A DNA stretch of 64,000 nucleotides from NCBI RefSeq assembly GCF_042433085.1, contig NZ_JBHLWA010000001.1:80925-144924 (forward strand). The letters are read 5' to 3'. Numbering within the stretch: the stretch's first letter is position 1; each line of letters opens with the position of its first letter. Shown here piece after piece: positions 53,141 through 61,335 of the stretch. The notes beneath the pieces are model-generated. The model searched no databases, was not told the origin of the DNA, and worked only from the letters and a program-made list of their open reading frames with translations. Made by a program: the position numbers and the translations under genes. Origin of the DNA: Gallibacterium melopsittaci (GTDB lineage: Bacteria; Pseudomonadota; Gammaproteobacteria; Enterobacterales; Pasteurellaceae).

Positions 53141-54448
53141 CTAGTGTTGTTGTCTTAATTTGCGTTTAAAGACTCTACGCCATTCATTAAATTCAGGGGC
53201 AGAAAAGTCTGAGGCAATGTTTTTGAAACGTTGTTTGAGATGATGATTGACCCATCCTGCAAATTGTTTTGCCACTTCATTGTGCCAATCTTCTTTATCA
53301 TATTCGAGTTGAAATGCTTCTTCGCCCTCTAACTCGCCTCTTTCAGGATCTAACCAATATTTTTGGCTAATATTCATAAATTGATAATCCTTACTCCAAC
53401 CAGGTGTACGTTGTTGATAGAACTTAGCAATGCTAAAAATCACATCGATCATTTCTGTGATGGCATCCTTCCGTTTATCCCGTTCGGTATATACATTTTT
53501 TTCGGCTAATACGACATCAAATAGCTGGTCAAATAATGGCTTACACTGCCAATAGAGATCATTGTCAAAAATTGTGTTATTCGTAAATTTGTATGGCGCT
53601 GAAAAAATAGGGGGCAGAGAAGGGAGTAGGTAATGTTTGCCTGCCTGTTGGTTATTAAGTGATGACACGTTCTGGGGTTGTGAGCCCCCTAATTTGACGA
53701 TAGCTAAATTATTGATTGTGGCATAACGTTGTTGAATAACTTCATCACTCTCTTTTTTACGATTTTCTTTGGCAACTTTAGTTTCCTCAGAGAAGCGTAA
53801 CTGTTGGATTTTATTATAAATAGTATGTGTCAAAACAGTTGGGTATAAAGGGATAATACAATGGTAATGATCAGAAGTTATTTTTTCGGGTTCAAGTGGC
53901 CAAAGTAACTGTTTATTTTTTTCGTAGGTTATCGGTTCTGTAATCTCATTTAGTAATGCTTTTTGAAATTGATGTTTATAAAAATCCGATAACTGTTCAT
54001 CTTCGGAAAAAGCCTTTTTTAATAAGGGTGAATCCATTAACAACAAATCACGTAGTAGCAAGTTCTCTTTTTCATCAACCACTATATTTAGAAAGGCGAC
54101 TAAAGGTAATGCTGCAGCGTTACCACTCGCATCAAGAATATTTTCAGAAACAAGTTGAGAACCAACAAATTGATGTAATACGGTTTGTCTAAAATTGACA
54201 TTGTTTCCTTTAGAGTCGGGGTGAAGTGGTTTTGATAAATGAGTAGAAAAGGAAATTTGTTTTGCCATTCGATTAGCGGCTTCATTAAGCCAGTTTTCAG
54301 GTAAGTATTTTTGTTCAATTTCTTGGATTTTTTGTTCTATCTTAGTGATTTCTTCTGGGGAAGTGGCTTTAGCCAACTTTTTACGTTCATCTTCTATCTT
54401 TTTGCTTGCTAAAGATTTTAGATAATTGTTAATGAGTTTATTTAGCAT
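53141..54448 (-). CDS. csy1: Cas8f (Csy1) large subunit, PAM recognition
   Basis: 435 aa. It has a long charged N-terminal helix (LKSLASKKIEDERKKLAKAT), QISFSTHLSKPLHPDSKG, and LAIVKLGGSQPQNVSSLNNQ. It reads the CC PAM. First gene of csy1-csy2-csy3-csy4. GAGG lies upstream of the ATG. Direction is opposite to cas1-cas3, unlike the usual single I-F operon. Confidence 0.93.
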   Translation of the reverse strand: MLNKLINNYLKSLASKKIEDERKKLAKATSPEEITKIEQKIQEIEQKYLPENWLNEAANRMAKQISFSTHLSKPLHPDSKGNNVNFRQTVLHQFVGSQLVSENILDASGNAAALPLVAFLNIVVDEKENLLLRDLLLMDSPLLKKAFSEDEQLSDFYKHQFQKALLNEITEPITYEKNKQLLWPLEPEKITSDHYHCIIPLYPTVLTHTIYNKIQQLRFSEETKVAKENRKKESDEVIQQRYATINNLAIVKLGGSQPQNVSSLNNQQAGKHYLLPSLPPIFSAPYKFTNNTIFDNDLYWQCKPLFDQLFDVVLAEKNVYTERDKRKDAITEMIDVIFSIAKFYQQRTPGWSKDYQFMNISQKYWLDPERGELEGEEAFQLEYDKEDWHNEVAKQFAGWVNHHLKQRFKNIASDFSAPEFNEWRRVFKRKLRQQH

Positions 54449-54494
54449 AGATAACCTCTTAAGTTAGGTGGCGATGGTGTTCTATTTGTTCAAC

Positions 54495-54522
54495 ATTATA
54501 TATATTTTTTTCTTTAGATCAA
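54495..54522 (-). promoter_or_regulatory. csy1 promoter, proximal candidate
   Basis: Minus strand: TTGATC (54517-54522), 16-bp spacer, TATAAT (54495-54500). Expected start near 54488, 40 nt before the ATG. Confidence 0.6.
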
Positions 54523-54542
54523 CTTTTTAAAAGTCAAAAAAT

Positions 54543-54584
54543 AAATTTATTGTGGATTATATCTAATAATAGAATGGATTGAAA
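54543..54584 (-). promoter_or_regulatory. csy1 distal promoter with mini-crRNA target
   Basis: Minus strand: TTTCAA (54579-54584), 17-bp spacer, perfect TATAAT (54556-54561). Directly downstream is CC (54554-54555) then ACAATAAATTT (54543-54553), an exact 11-nt match to the 5' part of the mini-CRISPR spacer. The site covers the expected start point of this promoter. Confidence 0.6.
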
Positions 54585-54607
54585 GTAATTAATTCTTTAA
54601 TTAGTAT
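54579..54607 (+). promoter_or_regulatory. promoter of the mini-CRISPR RNA
   Basis: TTGAAA (54579-54584), 17-bp spacer, TAGTAT (54602-54607). The -35 hexamer is shared, on the other strand, with the distal csy1 promoter. Confidence 0.45.
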
Positions 54608-54613
54608 AAACAG

Positions 54614-54768
54614 TCTGTTCTAATAGAGGAATCCTTTATAAAGAACAGTTTTTCTATCGTATAGATAGCTTAGAAAACAATAAATTTTTTATTGGTTCTT
54701 TACTGCTGCACAAGCAGATCTTACCCATTCAAGGAGATTGTTTATTAACAATCTCCTTTTCTTTTTTG
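54614..54768 (+). ncRNA. CreR-like crRNA-mimic (degenerate mini-CRISPR) divergent from csy1
   Basis: Two degenerate I-F repeats flank an 18-nt spacer. Psi-R1 (54648-54676) has stem CTATC/GATAG, loop GTATA and the intact handle CTTAGAAA. The spacer is ACAATAAATTTTTTATTG (54677-54694). Psi-R2 (54695-54717) starts GTTC and has stem CTGCT/AGCAG with loop GCACA. The canonical stem is CTGCC/GGCAG, so every change is compensated. A 12-bp-stem terminator closes the transcript. A crRNA-like guide would pair with the csy1 promoter at 54543-54553. Confidence 0.72.
54731..54768 (+). terminator. terminator of the mini-CRISPR RNA
   Basis: AAGGAGATTGTT (54731-54742), loop TATT, AACAATCTCCTT (54747-54758), then TTCTTTTTT. 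Confidence 0.85.
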
Positions 54769-54800
54769 TGTTCCATAGTATGTAGTATATCTTTAAATTT

Positions 54801-54865
54801 TAATAAGAATAATTCTCAAAAATATCTTGAAAAAGATTTTTATTTAATGATAATGGTTCTCATTA
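54801..54865 (+). promoter_or_regulatory. Fur-box-like sites upstream of the TonB-dependent receptor
   Basis: ATGATAATGGTTCTCATTA (54847-54865) resembles the GATAATGATTATCATTATC Fur consensus, and AATAAGAATAATTCTCAAA (54802-54820) is a weaker second site. Iron repression of the receptor is likely. Confidence 0.6.
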
Positions 54866-54907
54866 ATTTAAGCGATAGAAAAAACATACCTAAGGAGCTA
54901 TTTAATC

Positions 54908-56845
54908 ATGAAAAAAACAACATTTGTCTTATTACCATTAGCCGCATTAGTAAGCGGTATGGCTGTTGCAGATGACACAAACAATTTAGATGCGATAGAG
55001 GTGGTGAGTGATAATCTTTCACCTCAAAAAGAAAATGTGAAGGCAGGAAATACAGTTAAAGTCCGCCAAGCTACAAGTATGGCAGATGTACTACGAGGAA
55101 TTCCTGGCGTAAATGTAAATGGAGCCCGTTCTGTTGTACAACGTTATAATATTCGTGGTGTGAGCGAAGAATATCTGGCGATTACTGTTGATGGAGCAAG
55201 ACAAAATGGTTATGCGTTCCACCATTCAGGAAATTATGGGATTGATCCTGAAATCCTCAAGCGTGTAGATATTGATGTGGGATCTAATTCGATCATTAAT
55301 GGAGCTGGTTCATTAGGTGGTGCAATTCGTTTTGAAACAGTGGATGCAGCAGATCTATTAAGACAAGGTGAAAATTTTGGTGCTAAAGTAAAATGGAGCT
55401 ATGGTTCAAATGGTGATTCTAATCAGGCAACCACTACTTTGTATGGGCGAGCAGGAAATTTAGATTTATTAGGTTATTTCAATTATCGCCATCAAGAAAA
55501 TAATGAAGATGGTGCAGGTGTTGAAAATGCAAATAAAGGCAAATTGCAAAATTATTTACTTAAAGCAAAATATAATATTAGTAATGATCAATGGATAAAG
55601 GCCTCTGCAGAACATTATATTAATAGTGCATTTAGTTGTTTCCGAGCTAATATGGCACAATGTATTGGCGATGCACCAACAAACCCAGATAAAGCCTACG
55701 CAGGGATTGAACGTAATACTTATACTTTAGGCTATGGGTATTCTCCAAGTGATAATCCTCTAATCAATGTGAAAGCTAATGCTTATACCACTGATACAAC
55801 AACAGGGGCGATGGGTGCAGATAAAGCTAAAGTTAAAACTTATGGCGGGACACTTTCTAATAAATCAGAATTGGATTTAGGTAGTACTCATCACACAATT
55901 ACTGTAGGTGGTGAGTATTATCATACTATTTCACAAAAATTGGATTCGACAGTTGATGATGCAAAATTATCAAATACTTCACTTTATTTAGAAGATCAGA
56001 TTTCTTTTGGGGCATTGAGTGTGATCCCAGGAATTCGCTATGACTATTATACAGCAAAATTAGCAGATGATTTTGATAAGAATTTTAGCCGAGTATCTAA
56101 AGCACTAGGCCTAAAATATGCACTTACTGATGATTTTATGGTATTTGCTAATTATACAGAATTGTTTAAAGGACCAGATGCTGGAGAAATAGTTTTACGT
56201 GGTACAAACCGATTAACTTATGATAAGAGCTTAGAAGCGACAAAAGGTGATAATAAAGAAGTTGGTTTTAGTTATGTAACAGATCAATTATTTGCTGCAG
56301 ATGATGCACTCACTTTTACAGCGAAATATTTCAATACACATTACGATAATATCAGCCAATCTATTGCTAATCCTAATGGTGGAGGCAGTATTTATGCGAA
56401 TTTAGGCAAGGTTGTGCTACAAGGGGTAGAAGCATCAGCAAAATATAGTATTAATAATATTACTGCACATATTACATATGCGAGAGCAAGAAGTAAGCAA
56501 GTTGAGAACCATAATTATGCTGCATTTCCTGACACAGGAGATCGTTATACTTTAGGATTAAGTTACCAAGTACCTAATGCACAAGTTGAAATGGGATGGA
56601 ATACCATTTGGGTAAGAGGTATTGATTTACGTAGTAGTGCAACATCTTTAGTAAATAAAGAAAGTTATTCAGTTAGTAATCTCTATGTTACTTGGTCACC
56701 AGCGCAGTTACCTGATTTAGAATTAACTGCGGGTATCGATAATGTATTTAACAAAGTCTATAAAGATCAAAGTACGCAGTATTATAGCTCAGTAGATAAT
56801 GAACTGGGTCGTAATTATAAATTTACCATTTCATATAAATTCTAA
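54908..56845 (+). CDS. TonB-dependent outer-membrane receptor (iron or haem uptake)
   Basis: 645 aa. Signal peptide (residues 1-22, ending GMAVA), TonB box region LDAIEVVSD, plug domain (about 45-160, with MADVLRGIPGVNV and YNIRGVSEEYLAITVDGAR), a 22-strand barrel, and a terminal aromatic F. The ELFKGPDAGEI loop lies where haem receptors have FRAP and two cysteines sit in a loop (SCFRANMAQC). The exact ligand is not determined. A Fur box precedes it and exbB-exbD-tonB follow, giving a complete uptake unit. AAGGAG lies upstream. Confidence 0.9.
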   Translation: MKKTTFVLLPLAALVSGMAVADDTNNLDAIEVVSDNLSPQKENVKAGNTVKVRQATSMADVLRGIPGVNVNGARSVVQRYNIRGVSEEYLAITVDGARQNGYAFHHSGNYGIDPEILKRVDIDVGSNSIINGAGSLGGAIRFETVDAADLLRQGENFGAKVKWSYGSNGDSNQATTTLYGRAGNLDLLGYFNYRHQENNEDGAGVENANKGKLQNYLLKAKYNISNDQWIKASAEHYINSAFSCFRANMAQCIGDAPTNPDKAYAGIERNTYTLGYGYSPSDNPLINVKANAYTTDTTTGAMGADKAKVKTYGGTLSNKSELDLGSTHHTITVGGEYYHTISQKLDSTVDDAKLSNTSLYLEDQISFGALSVIPGIRYDYYTAKLADDFDKNFSRVSKALGLKYALTDDFMVFANYTELFKGPDAGEIVLRGTNRLTYDKSLEATKGDNKEVGFSYVTDQLFAADDALTFTAKYFNTHYDNISQSIANPNGGGSIYANLGKVVLQGVEASAKYSINNITAHITYARARSKQVENHNYAAFPDTGDRYTLGLSYQVPNAQVEMGWNTIWVRGIDLRSSATSLVNKESYSVSNLYVTWSPAQLPDLELTAGIDNVFNKVYKDQSTQYYSSVDNELGRNYKFTISYKF

Positions 56846-56867
56846 TTTGATCCTCTGTGTGTAATGA

Positions 56868-56910
56868 ATATAAGGTGTGCGTGGTCGCACCTTATATTTC
56901 TTTGTTTTTA
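56868..56910 (+). terminator. hairpin between receptor and exbB
   Basis: ATATAAGGTG...GCG / CGC ACCTTATAT with a 2-nt bulge is followed by TTCTTTGTTTTT. Probably a partial terminator, since exbB starts 10 bp later. Confidence 0.6.
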
Positions 56911-56920
56911 AGGAAGAAAA

Positions 56921-57370
56921 ATGGATAGCTTATTTCACTTTTTAGAGCAGTATATTGATTACATTATTTTAGGTTTGTTGGCGTTAATGAGTTTCGTGAT
57001 GGTCTGGATGGTCATTGAGCGAATTTTCTTTTTAAATAAAATTGATATTAAAAAGTACCAAAATCGTCACGATTTAGAAATTGATTTAACTCGTCATCTC
57101 ACCATTATCTCTTCAGTGGGAGCAAATGCACCTTACGTCGGATTATTAGGAACTGTTATTGGAATTTTATTAACCTTTTATCAATTAGGGCAATCAGGTG
57201 GTGATATTGATGCCAGTGCGATTATGTTGCATCTATCATTAGCATTAAAAGCGACTGCAGTGGGTATTTTAGTTGCGATCCCATCTATGATGTTTTACAA
57301 CGGTCTAGGACGAAAAGTTGAAGTAAAACGTTTGCAATGGAAATCTTGGCAAGAAAATCAACAAGCATAG
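56921..57370 (+). CDS. exbB: ExbB energiser
   Basis: 149 aa, MotA/TolQ/ExbB family, short form as in H. influenzae. Three membrane helices; the signature VGANAPYVGLLGTVIGI is in the middle. With ExbD it uses the proton gradient to drive TonB. AAGGAAG lies upstream. Confidence 0.95.
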   Translation: MDSLFHFLEQYIDYIILGLLALMSFVMVWMVIERIFFLNKIDIKKYQNRHDLEIDLTRHLTIISSVGANAPYVGLLGTVIGILLTFYQLGQSGGDIDASAIMLHLSLALKATAVGILVAIPSMMFYNGLGRKVEVKRLQWKSWQENQQA

Positions 57371-57382
57371 GCAGTAGTAACA

Positions 57383-57772
57383 ATGAAAAAGTTTGATGAA
57401 ATTAATATTATCCCTTTCATTGATATTATGTTGGTGTTGTTAGCAATCGTCTTAATTACCGCTTCATTTATCTCGCAAGGTAAGATTAAAGTGAATGTAC
57501 CCAAAGCAAGTAGCACTGTTGCATTTAAGTCTGATGAATTGGCTAAATTATTGACTGTCACTAAAGATGGACAGTTATATTTTAATGATAAACCGATCGA
57601 TAAAGAAGCTTTGGAAAAAGAGGTTTCTTCTTGGGATAAAACACAAAAGGTAACATTAAAAGTTGATTCAGAAGCAACTTTCCAAGAATTTGTGACGATT
57701 ACAGATTTGCTAGGTAAAAATGAAATTAAAAATGTAGCGATTGTAACAGTAAAGGATAAAGGAGAGCAGTAA
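57383..57772 (+). CDS. exbD: ExbD energiser
   Basis: 129 aa. One N-terminal membrane helix with the essential aspartate in NIIPFIDIMLVLLAIVLITA, then a periplasmic domain ending in VTVKDKGEQ. It overlaps tonB by one base (TAATG). Confidence 0.95.
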   Translation: MKKFDEINIIPFIDIMLVLLAIVLITASFISQGKIKVNVPKASSTVAFKSDELAKLLTVTKDGQLYFNDKPIDKEALEKEVSSWDKTQKVTLKVDSEATFQEFVTITDLLGKNEIKNVAIVTVKDKGEQ

Positions 57773-58527
57773 TGGCAGGGCATTATACTAAGCCAGCTTT
57801 CTATGTTGCAGCTATGCTTTATGGGACATTATTTGCAGGTGCTGTTTGGTCATTGGATCGTGATCAGACAGCAAATAGTGTAAGTGGAGAACTTTCTCCG
57901 ACAATTTCAATGGAATTATTAACTGCTAATGTGTTACCAGAAGAAAAAATTGAGGAGAACATAGAGAAAATTATTGAACCACAAGAGGAACCAGAGCCAA
58001 TTAAAGAAGAACCTGAACCAAAACCAGAGCCGAAAAAAGAGATAATTCCTGATCCCACTACAAAAAAGGCTATTGAAAAAAAAGAGGTAGATCCGCCTAA
58101 AAAAGTGGAAAAGAAAAAACATCACAAACGTGAACATATTAAACGGGAACATCAGCGAAAACCTCAACCACAAATTCAATCTAAAGCACAAGGTGCACCA
58201 GTAACGACTACCCAGCAAAATTTGCAAGGTGTAGGTGCGAGTAGTGATGAATTAGCTGCTTATCGTTCTGCACTACGCCGAGAAATAGAGAAACATAAAC
58301 GTTATTCCCAACGAGCGAGAATGTTACGTCGTCAAGGTACAGTCGTTGTTGAATTTAGTTTGATGAATGATGGCTCGATCCAGAATGTGCGATTACATCG
58401 TTCTTCTGGTTATGATGAGTTAGATCAATTAGCGTTAAATGCAGTATCTCAAGCAAAAAGTGTTGGGCAACGACCAATAGGTTTATCCGCGGAACAAAAA
58501 ATTCCTATTAAATTTATGTTGCGATAA
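57772..58527 (+). CDS. tonB: TonB
   Basis: 251 aa. N-terminal anchor (about 8-26), a Pro/Glu/Lys-rich spacer (EPQEEPEPIKEEPEPKPEP), and the C-terminal TonB domain with RRQGTVVVEFSLMNDGSIQ. Carries energy to the outer-membrane receptor. Third gene of the operon. Confidence 0.95.
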   Translation: MAGHYTKPAFYVAAMLYGTLFAGAVWSLDRDQTANSVSGELSPTISMELLTANVLPEEKIEENIEKIIEPQEEPEPIKEEPEPKPEPKKEIIPDPTTKKAIEKKEVDPPKKVEKKKHHKREHIKREHQRKPQPQIQSKAQGAPVTTTQQNLQGVGASSDELAAYRSALRREIEKHKRYSQRARMLRRQGTVVVEFSLMNDGSIQNVRLHRSSGYDELDQLALNAVSQAKSVGQRPIGLSAEQKIPIKFMLR

Positions 58528-59148
58528 TTAAGATTTGCGGGAGTTTGGTGTTTTCTTTTTTAACTTATCCCACATTTTGTCTTCTTGTCCACGCCATAAA
58601 CGTTGAATATTATTGTGGTGGCGATAGACAAGAAGGCAGCAAACAAGTGCAGTTGGGAAAGTAAACTCAGGTCTAAACCACCAAACATAGAAAGGAATTG
58701 TTAAAGCTGCAATAACAGCACTTAATGAAGAATAGCCTGTCAATAAAAACACAAATAACCAAATACCTAACATAAACCCAGCAACTGACCAACCGATAGG
58801 GGCAATCGCACCAAAAGCAGTTGCCACGCCTTTACCGCCACGAAATCTGTAATAGATTGGAAAAATATGCCCTAGACAAGCACCTAACGCTACCATACCT
58901 AATTCAAACTGGGTTAAGTGTAAATAGTAACCAAGCCAAACAGGTAACATACCTTTTAAAATATCAAACACTAGGACGAATAGTGCTGGAATACGTCCAC
59001 CAATACGCAATACATTAGTTGCACCAGGATTATGGGAACCATTTTCACGAGGATCAGGAAGTTGGAAAAGTTTACAGAGAATAATTGCACTAGAAATAGA
59101 ACCAATTAGGTAGGCGAGTAACATATAACAAATAGCAAATAGACTCAT
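58528..59148 (-). CDS. plsY: glycerol-3-phosphate acyltransferase PlsY
   Basis: 206 aa, five membrane helices. Transfers the acyl group from acyl-phosphate to glycerol 3-phosphate. Motifs GSHNPGATNVLR, HIFPIYYRFRGGKGVAT and the late R-H-N region VYRHHNNIQRL are intact. Start at the ATG at 59148 with AAGGAAAA upstream. Abuts the tonB stop, convergent, with no room for a terminator. Confidence 0.95.
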   Translation of the reverse strand: MSLFAICYMLLAYLIGSISSAIILCKLFQLPDPRENGSHNPGATNVLRIGGRIPALFVLVFDILKGMLPVWLGYYLHLTQFELGMVALGACLGHIFPIYYRFRGGKGVATAFGAIAPIGWSVAGFMLGIWLFVFLLTGYSSLSAVIAALTIPFYVWWFRPEFTFPTALVCCLLVYRHHNNIQRLWRGQEDKMWDKLKKKTPNSRKS

Positions 59149-59242
59149 TTCATTTTCCTTTTTACGCATTTTGGCTTCCGCCTATTGTAGCAAAATTGGT
59201 AATATACGCACCTGAATTTGTTATGAATAAGGAAAAAACACA

Positions 59243-59605
59243 ATGTCATCACAAGAATATATTTTTATCGAAGAATTAACGGCATTTACGCAGATTGGTG
59301 TTTATGATTGGGAACAAAAAATTAAGCAAAAACTGATCTTTGATGTTGAAATGGCATGGGATAGTGAGCAAGCAGCAAAAACGGACGATGTCCAATTTTG
59401 CTTAAATTATGCTGAGGTGAGCGAATTTATTCTAAATTATGTTGAAAAACGGGCATTTTTGCTTATTGAGCGTGTTGCCTACGAAGTGATCGAGCAATTA
59501 CATCAACACTTCCAGATTAAACATATTCGCTTAAAATTGCGTAAACCTGATGCAGTAGCACAAGCAAAATCTGTGGGTATTGTAGTAGAGAAAAGTTTTC
59601 AGTAG
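59243..59605 (+). CDS. folB: dihydroneopterin aldolase
   Basis: 120 aa, folate pathway, cleaves dihydroneopterin. IGVYDWEQKIKQKLIFDVEM, the active-site region NYAEVSEF, and LRLKLRKPDAV near the end mark FolB. Divergent from plsY with 94 bp between, a common arrangement. Confidence 0.95.
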   Translation: MSSQEYIFIEELTAFTQIGVYDWEQKIKQKLIFDVEMAWDSEQAAKTDDVQFCLNYAEVSEFILNYVEKRAFLLIERVAYEVIEQLHQHFQIKHIRLKLRKPDAVAQAKSVGIVVEKSFQ

Positions 59606-59613
59606 AAAAAGTG

Positions 59614-59645
59614 AAGGGAAAGTGTTGTAGTCACTTTCCCTTTTT
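59614..59645. terminator. bidirectional terminator between folB and pepA
   Basis: AAGGGAAAGTG (59614-59624) pairs with CACTTTCCCTT (59632-59642) and is followed by TTT. Confidence 0.85.
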
Positions 59646-59648
59646 AGA

Positions 59649-61154
59649 TTACTCAAATTTAATATTGGCACGATTTAACAAGAATTGGACTAAAAGCGAA
59701 ACTGGACGACCTGTTGCACCTTTATTTGCACCTTGTTGCCAAGCTGTTCCTGCAATATCTAAATGTGCCCAATTATATTTTTTGGTGAAGTTGGCTAAGA
59801 AACAGGCAGCAGTAATTGCACCACCCCAACGTCCACCAACATTAGCTAAATCAGCAAAGTTTGACTTCAACAGCTCATTATATTCTTCATTCATTGGCAA
59901 ACGCCATGCCTTATCAGTTGAAAGATCTGCAGCACTTTGTAACTCATTTGCTAAGGTATTAACTGGTGAAAAGAAGCCACTATTAACACTGCCTAAAGCA
60001 ACAACACAAGCACCTGTTAATGTAGCAATATCAATAACAGTATCAGGATCAAAACGTTCGACATAAGTCAACGCATCACATAAAACTAAACGTCCTTCAG
60101 CGTCAGTATTTAATACTTCTACTGTTAAGCCAGACATAGTAGTCAAAATATCACCTGGACGATAGGCATTACCACCAGGAAGATTTTCACAACCTGCTAA
60201 TACACCAATGATATTTAGTGGTAAATTTAATTCAGCAACTGCTTTCATTACTCCATATACCGTAGCAGCACCACACATATCATATTTCATTTCATCCATA
60301 CCAGCGGCAGGTTTAATGGAAATACCACCAGAATCAAAGGTTAATCCCTTACCGACTAAAACAATTGGTTTAGCTTGTGGATCAGGGTTATTTCTAAATT
60401 CAATGATGGACATAAAGGCTTCATTTTTTGCACCCTGAGAAACAGCTAGATAAGATTTCATGCCTAATTTAGCCATTTGTTGTTCATCAACAACATGACT
60501 TTGAATCGTTTTATAGTCTTGTGCTAATTCAATGGCTTTATCAGCAAGATAACGAGGCGTACAAACGTTAGGAGGAGTATTAGCAAGATCTTTAGTTACT
60601 TTAATTCCCGCACTAATCGCCACAGCATGTTGAATAGCACTTTCTGCTAATGGCAATTCACGACGAGAAGGAACATTAAACACAATTTTACGTAATTCAC
60701 GACGTGTTTCAGGTTTAATACTCTTAAAGTCATTAAAGCTATACAATGTTTCTTGTGCAGCTTCGACTGCAAAACGCACATTCCAATAAGTATTACGACC
60801 TTTAATATGTAACCCTGTAAGATAACAAACCGCTTCCATTGAACCTGTATCATTTAATACTTTAACGGTTTGCTGAATGATTTGTTTATATTGACGATCA
60901 TTTAATTCTCTTTCTTTACCGCAACCAACAAGCAGAATACGATCAGCAGAAATATTAGGCACATGATGCAGTAATAGTGTTTGACCAACTTTACCTTCAA
61001 TATCGCCTCGACGTAATAATGTACTGATATATCCTTCACTGATACTATCAAGCTGTTCTGCGGAGCTAGAAAGACGACGAGGTTCAAATACACCAACGAC
61101 TAAACAAGCAGTACGTTGTTTTTCAATACTGCCATTTTTGACGCTAAATTCCAT
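59649..61154 (-). CDS. pepA: leucyl aminopeptidase (aminopeptidase A)
   Basis: 501 aa, M17 family, hexameric metallopeptidase, also a DNA-binding protein in E. coli. LVGKGLTFDSGGISIKPAAG, MKYDMCGAATVYGV and the signature NTDAEGRL contain the metal ligands. The start at 61154 matches family length; the longer frame to 61244 is not conserved. Divergent from lptF, as in E. coli. Confidence 0.96.
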   Translation of the reverse strand: MEFSVKNGSIEKQRTACLVVGVFEPRRLSSSAEQLDSISEGYISTLLRRGDIEGKVGQTLLLHHVPNISADRILLVGCGKERELNDRQYKQIIQQTVKVLNDTGSMEAVCYLTGLHIKGRNTYWNVRFAVEAAQETLYSFNDFKSIKPETRRELRKIVFNVPSRRELPLAESAIQHAVAISAGIKVTKDLANTPPNVCTPRYLADKAIELAQDYKTIQSHVVDEQQMAKLGMKSYLAVSQGAKNEAFMSIIEFRNNPDPQAKPIVLVGKGLTFDSGGISIKPAAGMDEMKYDMCGAATVYGVMKAVAELNLPLNIIGVLAGCENLPGGNAYRPGDILTTMSGLTVEVLNTDAEGRLVLCDALTYVERFDPDTVIDIATLTGACVVALGSVNSGFFSPVNTLANELQSAADLSTDKAWRLPMNEEYNELLKSNFADLANVGGRWGGAITAACFLANFTKKYNWAHLDIAGTAWQQGANKGATGRPVSLLVQFLLNRANIKFE

Positions 61155-61335
61155 ATTCACATCCTTAATTATGATTTCTATTGTTGTTAGGCATTGAAAC
61201 AAGGTATTATATGCCGCTGTAAAAAATGTTTTGGGGAAAAACAAAACAGCGGAATCAAAACAAAATGGTCTTTTAAAGTATCGTTTTTTGTAAAAAAATC
61301 AAGTAAAAATAGAGAGAAAACATAGGCCAAACGAC

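Noticed and set aside
54449..54907. CreTA toxin RNA/ORF next to the mini-CRISPR
   Set aside because: No small ORF with ribosome site, and the seed match is in the csy1 promoter rather than a toxin promoter, so an autorepressor is favoured over an addiction module.
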